Shown: piece after piece, positions 35,208 through 46,675 of the stretch
How the letters are laid out: every line of letters starts with the position of its first letter
Position numbering within the stretch: position 1 is the first letter of the stretch
Assembly: GCA_943736015.1 (NCBI GenBank)
Contig: OX031057.1
Location: 37,224,501-37,288,500, forward strand
DNA from: Tridacna crocea
Taxonomy: Eukaryota; Mollusca; Bivalvia; Cardiida; Cardiidae
Length of the DNA stretch: 64,000 nt
Reading direction: 5' to 3'
The notes under the pieces: generated by a model
What the model was told of the DNA's origin: nothing
Seen by the model: only the letters and a program-made list of their open reading frames with translations
The model's database searches: none
Translations under genes and position numbers: made by a program

Positions 35208-35847
35208 GACCGGCCCTCCACTAGGACCCCGAAAGGTTCCCGATCGTAAAAATGACAGGAACTGCATGCTTCGTCACATCTTCGCAATGATCGGGGACCG
35301 TTCTTGGTGTTTCTTCAATCCATCTGGAAACATTCTTAGTGTGTCGGGTCCGATTCGGGATCAAAAAAGCTTCGGGATCCAATCGTTAGTTCGGGGAAGC
35401 GTCGGGACCTTTGGCATCCCTTCGGGGAACCTTCAGCGATCATTCAGGACGTTCTGAAACACATCGCGCATAATCCGGCAGCATTCGGCGAGGTTTCTTA
35501 TTCACTGTGTCACCCCGAGCAGTTCAGAAAGATAACTAGCCTATATATACCTTGGCACTCATATCGCCAACATGTCGGCATTGATTCTTAAACGCTTCTG
35601 TATGTTCTGCAAGTGAACTGCCTGATCGGGAAACAATCGGTCAACAATCCTGGACCGATCGGCATTTTCTGTACTGGATCCGCATACTTCGGTAAGATTA
35701 CCTTTCGCATACTGTTCCCCGTATCACTGCCGAACGAGTCCCGTTTGCCAAGCTCCGCTCATTTTCATCCCGAAAGCTCACCGAAATTAGCCATTTTTCA
35801 TCTGCAACCCTTCGACAAGCAATCGGGGTTGTAGTGGAGGGCAGGCC
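35208..35847. mobile_element. Harbinger-like non-autonomous DNA element, complete
   Basis: It is flanked by TTA on both sides (35205-35207 and 35848-35850). The ends GACCGGCCCTCCACTA and TAGTGGAGGGCAGGCC are inverted with about 13 of 16 matching. A 3-bp TWA target fits PIF/Harbinger. It holds a TATATATACC box (about 35548) followed by an ATG at 35571 opening a 14-codon reading frame in both copies (MSALILKRFCMFCK in copy 1). There is no transposase. It is inserted in another foldback, whose arms lie at about 35045 and 35875. Confidence 0.75.
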
Positions 35848-35869
35848 TTATGGAGAAAACTAAAAAAAG

Positions 35870-36175
35870 GACTGAATAACAAGATAGCCAACACTAATAT
35901 ACTGCAAAGAAATTTATTGCACTTTAATTGGATAATATGCCCCGCATACAGCCATATACCACGGCAAAATGTTCGAAAAGAAATATTATTTGCCTTATGT
36001 GAGTCCCGTATACATGAATACACTTTCCACACAATATCCAAAATGGTGGCGTCGACCGATACGATACGCGATAAACATCTTGAACATAATGAGTAGCCTG
36101 CATCATCTCGTAGTTCTTGAAATAAACAAGACTGCGGGAGGTTAACGAGAAGGGATCTACTAGTAACATAATATA
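35870..36175 (+). repeat. Arm of the AATGGTGGCGTCGA repeat family
   Basis: It contains ACTGCAAAGAAATTTATTG and CCAAAATGGTGGCGTCGA. Related arms lie at 54375-54560 (+), 55265-55485 (inverted) and 55990-56230 (inverted). Confidence 0.6.
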
Positions 36176-36313
36176 ACGATGTAATTTAAAAAAATCTCAA
36201 AATTCAAACACAGTCAAGAAGATAACAAAACCTGCAATGTCATGTAAAACAGTTTAGGCGGTCTATGGATTAAACAGGTTTAAGTTTTATGAGGTCTGTA
36301 CCCAGCACGTAGT

Positions 36314-36530
36314 TTAACTCTTTACCACATGACAAAAGTTTGGACTGGACCAAACTGAAAGCAGTTGCAGACAACAAAGGAAACGATGCTAAAAGAATGA
36401 TTTTTGTCTTTGGTAACCTTGATAAACATTGTTGGGAAAAGAGAAAATGCTGGTTAGGAGCATTTTCTTTGTTTCACGCAAAGTTTACAAAAGGCTTCAA
36501 CATAGATTTAGCAAAAAACTAAGATTTGTG
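36314..36530. mobile_element. TTAA-family MITE, left end clear only
   Basis: It begins TTAACTCTTTACCACATGAC and contains the hairpin GAGAAAATGCTGGTTAG with GGAGCATTTTCTTTG. I could not place the right end. Confidence 0.5.
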
Positions 36531-36769
36531 AAAAGTCTTTTTATAGACTTGTCAACAAAAAATGTCTGGGCTTGTACCTGGGCTATTTCCCAAGCCTTAT
36601 AGGGGATGTTTTAAAAAAGAATGGTGGCACGTTAACCATCTCTTGATGAATCATACCAGGTAGTTTCATTTTGAATAAACGTACGTTTGATTTTGAAATT
36701 CCTTGGATCAATTGCCATTTCGAAAGGTAGTCCGTTTTAACCAAAAAGCCCAAACAACAGAGCTCCACA

Positions 36770-36950
36770 TAGAGGGAGTGATTTTGATTTTGAAATTAAA
36801 TGAGTTCCAGATGGAGGGAGGGATTTTGATTTTGAAATTAAATATACGAATTATTCTCGACCAAACCCTATGTTGTGGGTACTTATTAGAATCGTCTCAA
36901 CAAGACTATTCTAATGAGCACCTACAACATAGGGTTTTAAAGGAAATACA
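36770..36950. mobile_element. Foldback MITE (AACCCTATGTTGTGGGTAC core)
   Basis: The core arms AAACCCTATGTTGTGGGTAC and ACCTACAACATAGGGTTTT surround ATTAGAATCGTCTC. A second copy lies at 53430-53640. The left side here is a 40-bp duplication (GGGAGGGATTTTGATTTTG). Confidence 0.65.
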
Positions 36951-37079
36951 ATGCACTCTTGGAATGACATTTTTTCCATGTTTAGGAAGCAGATAACGGA
37001 AATCAACATTTTGTTTTCTCTTTTTTCCAAACCCAAAAAACAAAGCATTCGACAGTTTACAAAAAAAAGACGAAGCATA

Positions 37080-37110
37080 TTCTCAAGAATGGTTGGTGAA
37101 TACGGGCCCT
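37080..37110. repeat. Half copy of the GGGCCCGTATTCACC MITE
   Basis: Only the right arm is present: ATTCTCAAGAATGGTTGGTG then AATACGGGCCCT. Confidence 0.65.
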
Positions 37111-37649
37111 AAACTCCTTACAAAACAACAAAATTTTGGGATTGTCCCGATTTAAAACATTGAATTTAAATTTGTAGACGACAAAGTAGATGCGACTCTA
37201 ACTTTAGATTTCTTTTAAGTAAGACTTCAGGGAAGCTTTACCAAAAGCAGATATTTGTTCAATGTTTGATAATTTATCACGCAAGCCCGAGTTTTAACGA
37301 CCCTTTCCCTATATATTTTACATTACAAATGAATGAATCGTTAGGTGTAAGATAGTTTTGAAGGGTTTGTTCCAAAATCAGAAATGACGGTTGTAGTTCC
37401 AGCAAATCAGAGACAGCGAATAGTGCATATTCAAGCATAGTTCTCTGAGTGGTTACAGTTTTCGTGCAAATGTCTAAAACGTAAATACTAAGGTTGGTCC
37501 CAGTCAAAAATTGCACTCACTTGACCCTCAATTGGTAATTTGCCATTTTGAAGGATTATGTTTATGTTTATGCTATTCAGTACGCGGTAATTACGAATTA
37601 AGATTTTTATCCCTTGGACTGCTCAGCCAGACGCATGGACGTTTTGCTG

Positions 37650-37710
37650 ACAATGTATATCAAGATCAGATAGCTCAGAACGTGCATTCTGATTTTGAAT
37701 CTACGCTGTC
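37650..37710. repeat. Short foldback of the AGATCAAGATCAGACTG family
   Basis: TATCAAGATCAGATAGCTCAG and CATTCTGATTTTGAATC form an imperfect hairpin of this family. Confidence 0.5.
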
Positions 37711-37991
37711 TCATAAGGATTTTTTTTTTTTTGGTCAAAAATGAACTTTGAATTATTCGGTGTCTAACAATCGGTTTGGAAGGTTCATGTTTCATGTAAC
37801 TTATCTAGCAGTTTAAAGGTTAAGGAGGGTCTATTGAAAGCAGCTTTAGTATAAGTACTATTATGATATAGTGCAGTTTAGTCGACGTTTTTTCGGTTAA
37901 CCTCTGAACTACAAATATATGGTTATCACAAACCAAGCTGTTAGAATTTGGTTCAACTGTCCTGAATAGTTTGCATTTACTTTAATATTTG

Positions 37992-38005
37992 TTATTTTCT
38001 TTCAG
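37992..38005 (+). promoter_or_regulatory. 3' splice site of the sulfotransferase exon
   Basis: The pyrimidine-rich TTATTTTCTTTCAG ends in AG directly before G at 38006. It explains why the frame begins without a start codon. Confidence 0.75.
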
Positions 38006-39083
38006 GCATCTCGTTTTGGCACCAGTTTTGGCGGTACTCGGTGCTACCCTAGGCTATCTGATATATTCCGAATATTGGTTCAAGTTAAATGTATATATCA
38101 TTGGGTCTGAAGGCCATGTAGACGCCGCAGCCAGGCATATTGCTTTTCTGAAAGTCCACAGCACCGTAAGCAATACTGTACAGAATATACTTCTGCGGTT
38201 TGGTTGGAACCGGAAACTTACTTTCGTTTTACCTCCCAAGCATGCGCAAGTATTAAAGGATGATACAGGAACTGATGCGACGAGAATTTTATCACAGCAC
38301 AGACACTTTGATATTCTATGTAGTTATGTAAAATATTCTTCTGTGACATTTAAACAGTTACTTCCGGCCGACAGCAAAGTCATCGGAATAGTGAGAGAAC
38401 CATTTGAACAATTTGTCTCAAGTCTAGCTTTTTTTCAACCTGATTACATATTCAAATATATCAACAGCTCGGAACCTATCGAAACGTTTTTACAAGATCC
38501 ATACAAATACGAGCCAAAAAATATCAATGAGTCTTGGACAAATAATAGAATGGCGTTTGAATTTGGATTCCCTTTGCGTTTCTTCTCAAATTACAATAAA
38601 ACGGACGTCATGGACTATTTACAACATCTGGACAAAGAATTTCATTTCGTTGTTGTGACTGAATTACTGGACGAGTCTTTGGTAATTTTACGAAGACTTC
38701 TTCAATGGGACATGAAGGACATTTTGTATATCAGTCTTTACCATGAAACCAAACTGAATTACACCTTCATGCCATCTTTTACAGGATCATATCTCTATAG
38801 AAAATACGCACAACTTGACTATGATCTGTATTATTTCTTCTTCGTGAAGCTCAGACAAATAATTCGTGATCAAGGTGTTGATTTCATGGAAGAACTAGCT
38901 TTGTTTAGACATATTCGTCAAGTGGTAACAAAGCACTGTTTGGCTAATAGAGAGGAAACCTTGCACGTTGGGCGAAACCTGTGGAGAAGGGCGTTTAACA
39001 TTACGAAAGACGTGTGTGACGACATGAAAAGAAATGAAAATGAATTCATGACCATGATCAAAAATCGTCAATATCTTAAGTAG
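38006..39083 (+). CDS. Galactose-3-O-sulfotransferase-like, last exon
   Basis: A type II Golgi membrane enzyme that, by family, moves sulfate from PAPS to the 3-OH of galactose on glycolipids or glycoproteins. The exon encodes 359 residues: a hydrophobic anchor (LAPVLAVLGATLGYLIY), a 5'-phosphosulfate loop (FLKVHSTVSNTVQNILLRFG), a 3'-phosphate motif (VIGIVREPFEQFVSS; Arg and Ser present) and several N-glycosylation sites (NSS, NKT, NYT, NIT). In the usual K-T-H-K-T loop the second Lys is Ser here, so activity is uncertain. The open frame upstream has no ATG. TTATTTTCTTTCAG just before 38006 is a good 3' splice site, so the short cytoplasmic start lies in an upstream exon I could not find, joined after the second base of a codon. 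Family members are about 400 residues. GAL3ST1-like is my best match; I saw no close AATAAA. Confidence 0.88.
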
Positions 39084-40339
39084 GCCTTTCAACTAAATAC
39101 TGCAACGTTTCCACATCTGTCTGAAAAAAAGGCGTTTGAATTTAACAAAACACTGACGGATGAAGAATTTGTTAAAGAAACTGTTAGAAATTTGTGAGAT
39201 TTTGTCGTAACACTCGAATTATGTTTACTCCTACTATTATTGCTACATTAGGTACCATAATTGATAAGTTTTCAGCGATATTTTGCATGAAACTGAAACT
39301 GTGAGGTGATGTTTGATATAAATTTTGCTGGAGCCCATCCACTGAGAATTATAGGCGTGAAGACTGACCATTGAAGACTGACAGACGTAGTGATATGACC
39401 CATGGGTCATTTTGTAGGGGAGGGTAATTTCTCTGCATTACATCGGCATTTTGTAGAATTTATAATACAGATACTTTTCTTTTCTACTCAGCCGCCCTCA
39501 CAATAGTGTTGTACTCTACAATATGCACCACTTGGAAAAGGACCTTTTTATGCTTTGAGTCTAATGCCCCGGCATGTCTATTTAACCCTTTAACAAACGA
39601 CAAAACTTTAGACCTTTTCAAACTGAACGCAATCACAGTGATTACAAATCGATCACCCTAACCACTAATGATAACTATACATGTTTGTCATGAAGCGAGT
39701 AGAAGACGACATAATCTTACCATAGTTAATATGTCTTTCTCGCTCTCTCAAACCGTCTCTCTCGTTGTACAAAAAGAAATAAGACAAAGACTCTGAGACA
39801 ATGGCAATAGAAATGTAGTCAACTCATAAATGAGATTAGCGTCTCATTAAATGAATGGTCGGGAAAGGGACGCCCATGTGTGTCAATGGAATATACAAGT
39901 CCCACACTCTAGATTACCTAACAGGGCTTAGGACTCGTTTTTGCTTTATTTGAAAGATAATGAACTTCATGAACAAGAGACTGGACAGGCTGATCCCATT
40001 TGACCTGTATTTGGAGAAGATAAACTGCAGTTCTGTTATCAGTGGATTGTGTCTGATGCGTGTGTCTGACGCTGTCAACAGTTCAATCCACTACCCTCCT
40101 TCACCACCAGTACCATCGCCGCCGCCACCACCGCCATAGGCCACCACAGCACCACTTCAGCCGCCGCATCCTAGAGGTCTGGGGCTTAATACTTACTGGA
40201 TAAGGTGACTTTTTACAAAAGTGTCCTTGGGTGAGACTCTTCAGGACGCTGGTCTCGCTCGCATAAAACCATGGCCAGACGTGAATAAGTGAGCTATGTT
40301 ATCAGACTGAAATCATGTTGAAAGCAGTTTAAAAAAAAC
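39084..40339. other. No gene; repeat fragments and a CCG/CCA-rich tract
   Basis: A right-end fragment of the GCCGGTGTAATGCAGA MITE lies at about 39392-39452. A left end of the TTAA family (TTTAACCCTTTAACAAACGAC) lies near 39586. A CCG/CCA trinucleotide tract runs 40083-40165. Confidence 0.5.
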
Positions 40340-40526
40340 AGGGCCCGTATTCACCAACTATTCTTAAGAACATTCTCTGTCTTATTCTCCAGAACTTTCT
40401 GTATTTATAAGTAACACAACTTCTGATTGGCTAAACCAATCAAAAGTTGTGTTACTTACAAATTTAGAAAATCTCGGAGAATAAGACTAAAAATATTCTC
40501 AAGAATGGTTGGTAAATACGAGCCCA
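40340..40526. mobile_element. GGGCCCGTATTCACC-type foldback MITE
   Basis: Both arms are present: GGGCCCGTATTCACCAAC at the left and GGTTGGTAAATACGAGCCC at the right. The inner arms CTGATTGGCTAAACC...CAATCAAAAG and GTAACACAAC...GTTGTGTTAC pair. Confidence 0.75.
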
Positions 40527-40975
40527 GGTTAGATTCTACTTTGTGAGGGAAAGTACTGAAGGTTCAGTATCCGGAAAAGTTAGCTGTGAAACGATTATGT
40601 TGGGTACGAAATCCAGTAGGGGAGAATCATTTTTCGTGTACTTGGTTTTCTCTTAAACCTGACATGACCTTGTGATTTTTCTATCATCTTCCAAAAATCT
40701 TTTTAGGTCAAAATCATGTTTTATGCACCTTCAGCTTCAACCGTTCACTAAACACTTTTGTGTTTTAATTACAATGAAGAACTTGAGCAGGCCTCAGGAA
40801 TCATTGTGGGATAAGAAGAAAATGCTAGTCACCAGATTTTCTCTTTTTCTCGCCATGATATATTCCCTCGCAAAGGTACAATCTTTAGATTTAGCCACAT
40901 GTAATATATCATATGCGAATAAGTCTCCGACTTCATTGTCACTATTAAAGTGTGTAAAACTGACTCTTGTAGTAA

Positions 40976-41182
40976 CACGGCCCATATTCACCAACCATTC
41001 ATAAGAATATTCTTTGTCTAATTTCATTCGTGTATTTACAAACTAACGCAATTTTTGATTGGCTAAACCGAATGATTTAACCAATCATAATTTCCGGGGT
41101 TTTTTTTTTTGTTTGTTTTTTTTTTTTTAGATTTAGAAACAATACTAACAATGTTCTAGAATGGTTGGTGAAAAAAGACCCA
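40976..41182. mobile_element. GGGCCCGTATTCACC-type foldback MITE, decayed
   Basis: The left arm is CGGCCCATATTCACCAACC and the right arm GAATGGTTGGTG. The centre TTGATTGGCTAAACCGAATG resembles the gag copy. A poly-T tract lies at about 41100-41130. Confidence 0.65.
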
Positions 41183-41827
41183 GAATCGAAAAGGAAAATT
41201 AAGTAAAGGTGCCAAATACTGTACAAATAGATGTGAACACTTGTTAAGTGTCATATTTATTTATTGATATAAAAGAAATATACAAAATATTAACTTTTTA
41301 ATCATGATTCAAAACATACTTAAATGTAACATGGAATAATAACACTCTGTAAATGTAACCAAAAAAACACGTTATGGAAGGCTAATTTACTCTTCATCCA
41401 TTTACCAGGTGAGCCCATTTTTACGACCCTAAAGAGGAGGGCCTTTTGAAAACAGTTTGATAACAGTATAAATGTGGTTTTTTTTCGATCTCACACACTT
41501 TTCTCTGCATTTCATGAAACAAATTCCATTATTTGTGACAAAATAAATGTGACCCAGACATTGAAATTTGTCTTTTCAAGAGTAGAAATCATTGTAGGAA
41601 AATGACGAAAAAAAATGCTGGAACCCTAAAACAAGATATAATGAGACGAAGGAAGAAAGTTTATCTCCTTTTCACAAAATGATTTTCGTCCTATCATATA
41701 TAAATTCTTCAATTTCATACATATTCAATTGTTCATATTTTAACAACCCTTCAGAAGAAGGTCTTTGAAAAAATTGTAAGAAAATACTTCTTGTCCTTTC
41801 AAAGCCAAATTCAATACATTTTACTAT
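41183..41827. other. No gene recognised
   Basis: AT-rich sequence with degenerate pieces of the TTAA-family foldback (CATTGTAGGAAAATG near 41590). Confidence 0.4.
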
Positions 41828-42092
41828 ATGGAGCGCAACACGCGAAAAGGTGCATTCGGACATTTGCGTAAAGTGTTGTCTCGGATTAGCCTGCGCAGTC
41901 CGCGCAGGCTAATCCGAGACGACACTTTACGACTACATTAGATTTTGTGTTACAGTAGACTTACGTAAAACAGAAAATCACATAAAATCGGAAAGTGTCG
42001 TTTCGGATTAGCCTGTGCGGACTGAACACGCTGATCCGAGACGACACTTTACGCAAATGTCCGAATGACCCTTTTCGTGTGTTGCACTCCAT
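41828..42092. mobile_element. Double-hairpin MITE (CGGATTAGCCTG family)
   Basis: The outer arms ATGGAGCGCAACACGCG and CGTGTGTTGCACTCCAT pair, as do CATTCGGACATTTGCGTAAA and TTTACGCAAATGTCCGAATG. Each half also folds on itself: CTCGGATTAGCCTGCGCAG with CGCAGGCTAATCCGAG on the left, and the equivalent on the right. A second copy is at 49218-49484. Confidence 0.8.
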
Positions 42093-42380
42093 TATTATGA
42101 TATTTGCAAATGCTTTAAAACTGGACAAGTTTACAAGATATAAGAACCTATCAAAGTTTTTGCACAACGATGACTCAGATGACAGGGCTCTGGCAAAACC
42201 CGAATGTTTTCTTTGAAAACAGCCGATCTAAAAATTAGCAAAATATGTCATTAGTCGCATTTTTAATAAAAGCCACTTAAGTCACTTATAAAAATTGTAA
42301 CGGAAGCAATGAGTGAACTTATATGTTTTACTATGATTAATGACCTTTACATTTTGTACATTGATGTCATGTCTTGCTTT

Positions 42381-42608
42381 TTAACCCTTTACCGCACAAT
42401 CCAGGGTTTTAAAGACTGCAAGGAAAATGTGTTTTGAAAACATAGTGGGTAAAGAAGAAATGCTGGTAATCAGCATTTTCTCCTTTTCCTACAATGTTTT
42501 CTTCCCTTCCACAGTTGAATATTTATTTTTAAGTCACAATTATTCTGTCCTTTGAAGAAGCCTTCAGTTTGGGCAAGTTCTAAGTGTTGTCGTTAGGTAA
42601 AGGTTTAA
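42381..42608. mobile_element. TTAA-flanked MITE (piggyBac-like)
   Basis: TTAA lies at both edges, with CCCTTTACCGCAC at the left and CGTTAGGTAAAGG-type sequence at the right. The central hairpin is GAAATGCTGGTAATCAGCATTTTC. Confidence 0.65.
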
Positions 42609-42792
42609 AAAACTGGGAATCTGGACTCTGTAACTGATAATAATCTCGTCACAATGGGTAAAGTTGATCTTTAACTATCACACAGAAGGTCACTTTGACC
42701 TTTGTTGACCCTGCATTTCTCACCTCATCAAATACAAAAATATGTATAAGCTATGCTCTGTGAAAAGAGGGTTTTGTGCATAATATCAAATC

Positions 42793-42975
42793 AGGGTCCG
42801 TATTCACCAACTATTCTCAAGAACATTTTTAGTCTTATTCTCCAGATTTTTCCAAATATGAAAGAAACACATCTTCAGATTGGTTAAATCAAGGGGCGTG
42901 TTACTTTCAAACTTGGGAAGTCTTGCAGAATTAATACAAAGAACGTTCTTAAGCTAATTGTAAATTTTTCCAGTG
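42793..42975. mobile_element. GGGCCCGTATTCACC-type foldback MITE, right end lost
   Basis: The left arm is AGGGTCCGTATTCACCAAC. The centre has CAGATTGGTTAAATCAAG. The right arm fades after AAGAACGTTCTTAAG. Confidence 0.6.
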
Positions 42976-43294
42976 TCTAAGAACTATTGTACTTTTTGTA
43001 TCATTTGTATGTTAGACATAATGAATTTCATGAATCCACAATTATGTTATGACAACACCCTTCATACATTCAACATACTTTGGCCAGAGCATGGTTCATG
43101 AACTGTGACTGTACATTAAATCTTGGAATGGCGTAATGGTTGATACGAATGTTAATTCTATTACAATATGCTTTGTAAATTGATGTCACATGACTTTTAA
43201 ATGCCGGAATCTTGTTTTCCCATCATCATAAGGGTACAGATTGTCATAAAATAGAGATTAGCACTACTCGCCGGAAAATTATGATCAGCCAAAT
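42976..43294. other. No gene recognised
   Basis: AT-rich sequence upstream of the gag fossil. It could be leader of that element, but no LTR is recognisable. Confidence 0.4.
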
Positions 43295-44043
43295 ATGTTT
43301 TTCACACAAGGTAAATACGAATCTCAGCCTTGTAACATATCAAAGAATGTTGTCATGAAACCAGCTACTTTTGATAGGTGTGGGGCATGGCTGGCCTATA
43401 TAGCAGCTTTTGAAGCATGTGCCGATCTAAAAGGCTTGTCAGAAGAACAGAAGAGGTTATACCTCTCTGTTTCAAAACGAGGGCAGGCTCAGGGTGTGTT
43501 TGGTAATCTTGGGTCGGGGAAACATGATTTTATGACGACCCGGTCACTACTGTAGAAGAAAGATTTGCGCAGCCAAACCAGATTCCAACAACGCGAAGGT
43601 CGTCAAAAACCATCAGATAAGGTATGTGGCGCTTAACGCATTTAGCCAATTCAAGAGCCCCTAGTGACGTTAAAGAAAGAGTGGCAATGGAGAAATTTGT
43701 AGATTCTCTTGTCATCTCTGAAATGCGTTTAAGAATTAAACAGGTAAGACCTGTTGATCTTAATCATGCAGTTAGGCATGCAGCTGAACTAGAAACTTTC
43801 TATGGTTCTGAGAACAAACGTCTCGGAGAGACAAGATCTGCAGCCTTTGATGATCAATGTGAGTCACTAAAATATCCTGAATGGAAAGAAGAATTTTCAA
43901 CGCTCTTACGTAGACGCAAAAGTCCTTGCCCGAAACCACCGCAATGTACAAAAGGTATTGTTAGTTTGTTACGAATGTTTGTTGCTGGGAACCAGCTGAC
44001 CCGTTTCCTTCTTAAATTTTTTCCACGTGAAACTGTCACGTAA
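43295..44043 (+). pseudogene. Ty3-type (Gmr1-like) gag fossil, broken
   Basis: The text MKPATFD...WLAYIAAFEACADLKGLSEEQKR and the later DVKERVAMEKFVDSLV...RLRIKQVRPVDLNHAVRHA are the capsid style I associate with molluscan Gmr1-like Ty3 elements. It is broken in a few places. No LTR or pol is attached. It may belong to the same family as the pol fossil at 60.2-62.8 kb. Confidence 0.65.
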
Positions 44044-44602
44044 TCAGTTTGAGAGGGCGTTTCTGTCCTGACAGTCTTAGTTATTGCAAGAAAGAAAACT
44101 CGGTCGGTAAGTTAAATGAAATAACAATGCAATGTTTGTATGTTTATTGACTAGTCTAGTTAAAATACTAATATTTATTGCATTTTCAAAGTTTCAAATA
44201 AGTACATGGTATTTCATCATGGCTGCGGCAATTGCCACAACAGTTCCAGAATGTTTTCTCCCTTTGTGATCACATGAATCAAGCATGAATGAGTAATATT
44301 GAGCATTACCCAATTGGCAATTGTCTTGGTCAGTTGAAAGTCACTGAAATGGTCAATATTAGTGCAATATTGCAATTCTCTACGTAGGAAAATAAGAATT
44401 CGACTAGAGAAGCTTATTGAATTTCATATTCAATGAATCTTCATATTTTCAAGGTTCGCTTGTATGAGATATTCTTGCAAATAACAGGACTTCAATATTT
44501 TGTGGAGGAATATCTTTCTTTTAGGTTGAAATAGCACTAGTATCTTCGCTGCTAAAATGGAGTGTTCTGCTATTCATTTCATTGAAGCAAGTAAGCAGCA
44601 TC

Positions 44603-44658
<56 letters not shown>

Positions 44659-45479
44659 AAACACTGAAATTTCTGAAATTTATATAAAAAAAAATAGAAA
44701 TCATCAATAATTAAAAATCATAAAAGTACAAAAAAAATATGGCATTCCCTTAAAAAGGCTACGTAGCCTCATAAGCTAAAAATATTGAGGGAATGTTAAG
44801 TGACTGGCACGTGACTAATGACTCTTAAATTCCATAACATAACAAACATGTAATTATTTTCCATGATATTATCATTATTTTATTGTTTTTCCGCCAAAAT
44901 GGCGAGCATTATATAATAAAATACAAGAAAACAGTAAGAATGAAATAACAAACAAAAAAAAGTAGGTAAATGTCATAAAGAGAGAAAATCAATGTACGAC
45001 CAGACTCCGACCCGAAAAAGACCCTTACAATAAAAAGACGAAAATGCAAAAGCCCTTTCCCTGGTCAGAATGCGGGAGCACATTGTTAAAACTCAAAGTA
45101 CAAAATAAAGAAGAGAAACGAGACAAAAATAGGTAAAAGGAAAGCATGAATCAAGTAAGGGGACCTTGCAACGAAAGCGAAACACAAGGCAATCATAGGC
45201 AACAGAATATTTAGGAAAGCAACGCAATATTTAGGAACTAAATAATGAAGCAGACCCCTAGAATAAGTCCATTGATTGAATGAATGAGCGGATAGATCTA
45301 TAGAAGAATTAACCGGACAATCATTCAATCAATCGACTAGAAATTGCTGGCTGGAGTTAGCGGCAGATAAATAATAATATACAGTATTGAATCGAGGCAA
45401 CAGAGGCAAAAAACAAAAACAGATATGTCACAGCTGGTTGGGCATGGGGCTGAAGAAGTTAAGATAATATATTAACGCT
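44044..45479. other. No gene; microsatellite and AT-rich DNA
   Basis: Apart from the TG/TA microsatellite at 44604-44657 I see nothing I can support. Part of 45085-45479 may be 3' UTR of the LINE fragment that follows. Confidence 0.45.
44604..44657. repeat. (TG)n(TA)n microsatellite
   Basis: About 17 TG units run into about 9 TA units. Confidence 0.95.
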
Positions 45480-46135
45480 GTGGTGCATAGATCATAGAGC
45501 TATTACACAAAGAAAAAATTCCAAAATTTTCCAAGGATAGGTATAATAACTAGCAAGAGCCTATGGTTAATAACATTATCCTCCAATATGTTTCGAAGAC
45601 CTGAGAATAAGGCTACAACAATACCGTTATTACTCAGGCTTCTAAATCTCTGATAGGTGCATTCATTTGTCTCCATTGAGATACGATGAAATAATTCAAT
45701 CCTCAAACTCACTGTAGAAGGACATTGTAATAAAACGTGTTCACATAACGATACTGAAAAATAATTTTTGCAGTAATGACAGAATTTTGTAAATGAGTCG
45801 CTATAAAATTTAGCTATCATCTTAACACAATTGTTGCAGTGCTTGGCTATCACTCGAGAGGAGATAAACCTACTTAATTCCCATAGTTCACTATGGAGAA
45901 GTAATTGTGGTTTTATGTATTAGAAACTTGATAGATGACTGTCGGTCTGAACCCTGGTTATCCAAGTAGTATTTGCTTGTCCGTTGATGACATTACGAAA
46001 AATTCTCTTCCATTGAACTTTTGTAGGAAAAAGGCCTGTGGCCAAGTAACGCTGTAAGTAATCTTCCAGCGAATACTTGCGTAGAATACGTACAATATCT
46101 GGGATAAACCCAAGCTTCAAGGAATTACCACTTAT
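45480..46135 (-). mobile_element. LINE carboxyl-end fragment
   Basis: On the minus strand, KYSLEDYLQRYLATGLFPTKVQWKRI (46080 down) is followed in another frame by CHYCKNYFSVSLCEHVLLQC, a C-x2-C...H-x4-C end as in LINE proteins. The following 60 residues show no further motif. The RT and endonuclease are absent, so it is 5'-truncated. Confidence 0.6.
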
Positions 46136-46299
46136 AAAAAAAGAAAAGAGCCTGTCTTCTTCGGACGCTATGTTTGCAGGTATGTCTGTGTATTTGCGGT
46201 GTGTAAATGAGCAAATTGCTCATGTAAAAATAGATCTTGTCTCTTGTCGGTGTCGACCTAGGCTACAGTAAATCTCTAATTTCTCTTGTTGTCAGATGG

Positions 46300-46675
46300 T
46301 TTTCGACTAGATCTACCCTTGGCGGATCGAGCTTGATTTTTACGTTCACCCGATATGCTTTTTCATTGGATGCAGCCAGCTCTAGCTGCAACGAATGAAA
46401 TCGCTCGTAGCATTTCATCGTTGATAAAAATAGAACAAGGTCTCTACCTTTCGAATAAAAGGTAAAACATGGAAACCCACGTAGATGTCTGCTTATCGCT
46501 TCATGTGTATTCGTAAGCGGTTTGTAAAACGATATTTCATTTGCGTTTAAAAACATAATGTAAAGGAGTGTAATAACCAGCATCCAATAGAGGGCATGTC
46601 GCAGGAATCTCGAAATCGGGCTCAATCAGCCAAGATAAGATCCACGTACGTAAACTTGGCTCGCAAAGATGACGG
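46300..46675 (-). repeat. Dispersed repeat family R, copy 1
   Basis: It shares long blocks, in reverse, with 50185-50530 and 52205-52440: for example GGATGCAGCCAGCTCTAGCTG and GCATCCAATAGAGGGC. The type is unknown and it has no protein signature. Confidence 0.75.

Noticed and set aside
41862-42216. Short frames across 41.9-42.2 kb and 49.1-49.5 kb (LCGLNTLIRDDT-like)
   Set aside because: The same peptide appears in both places because both are the CGGATTAGCCTG MITE.
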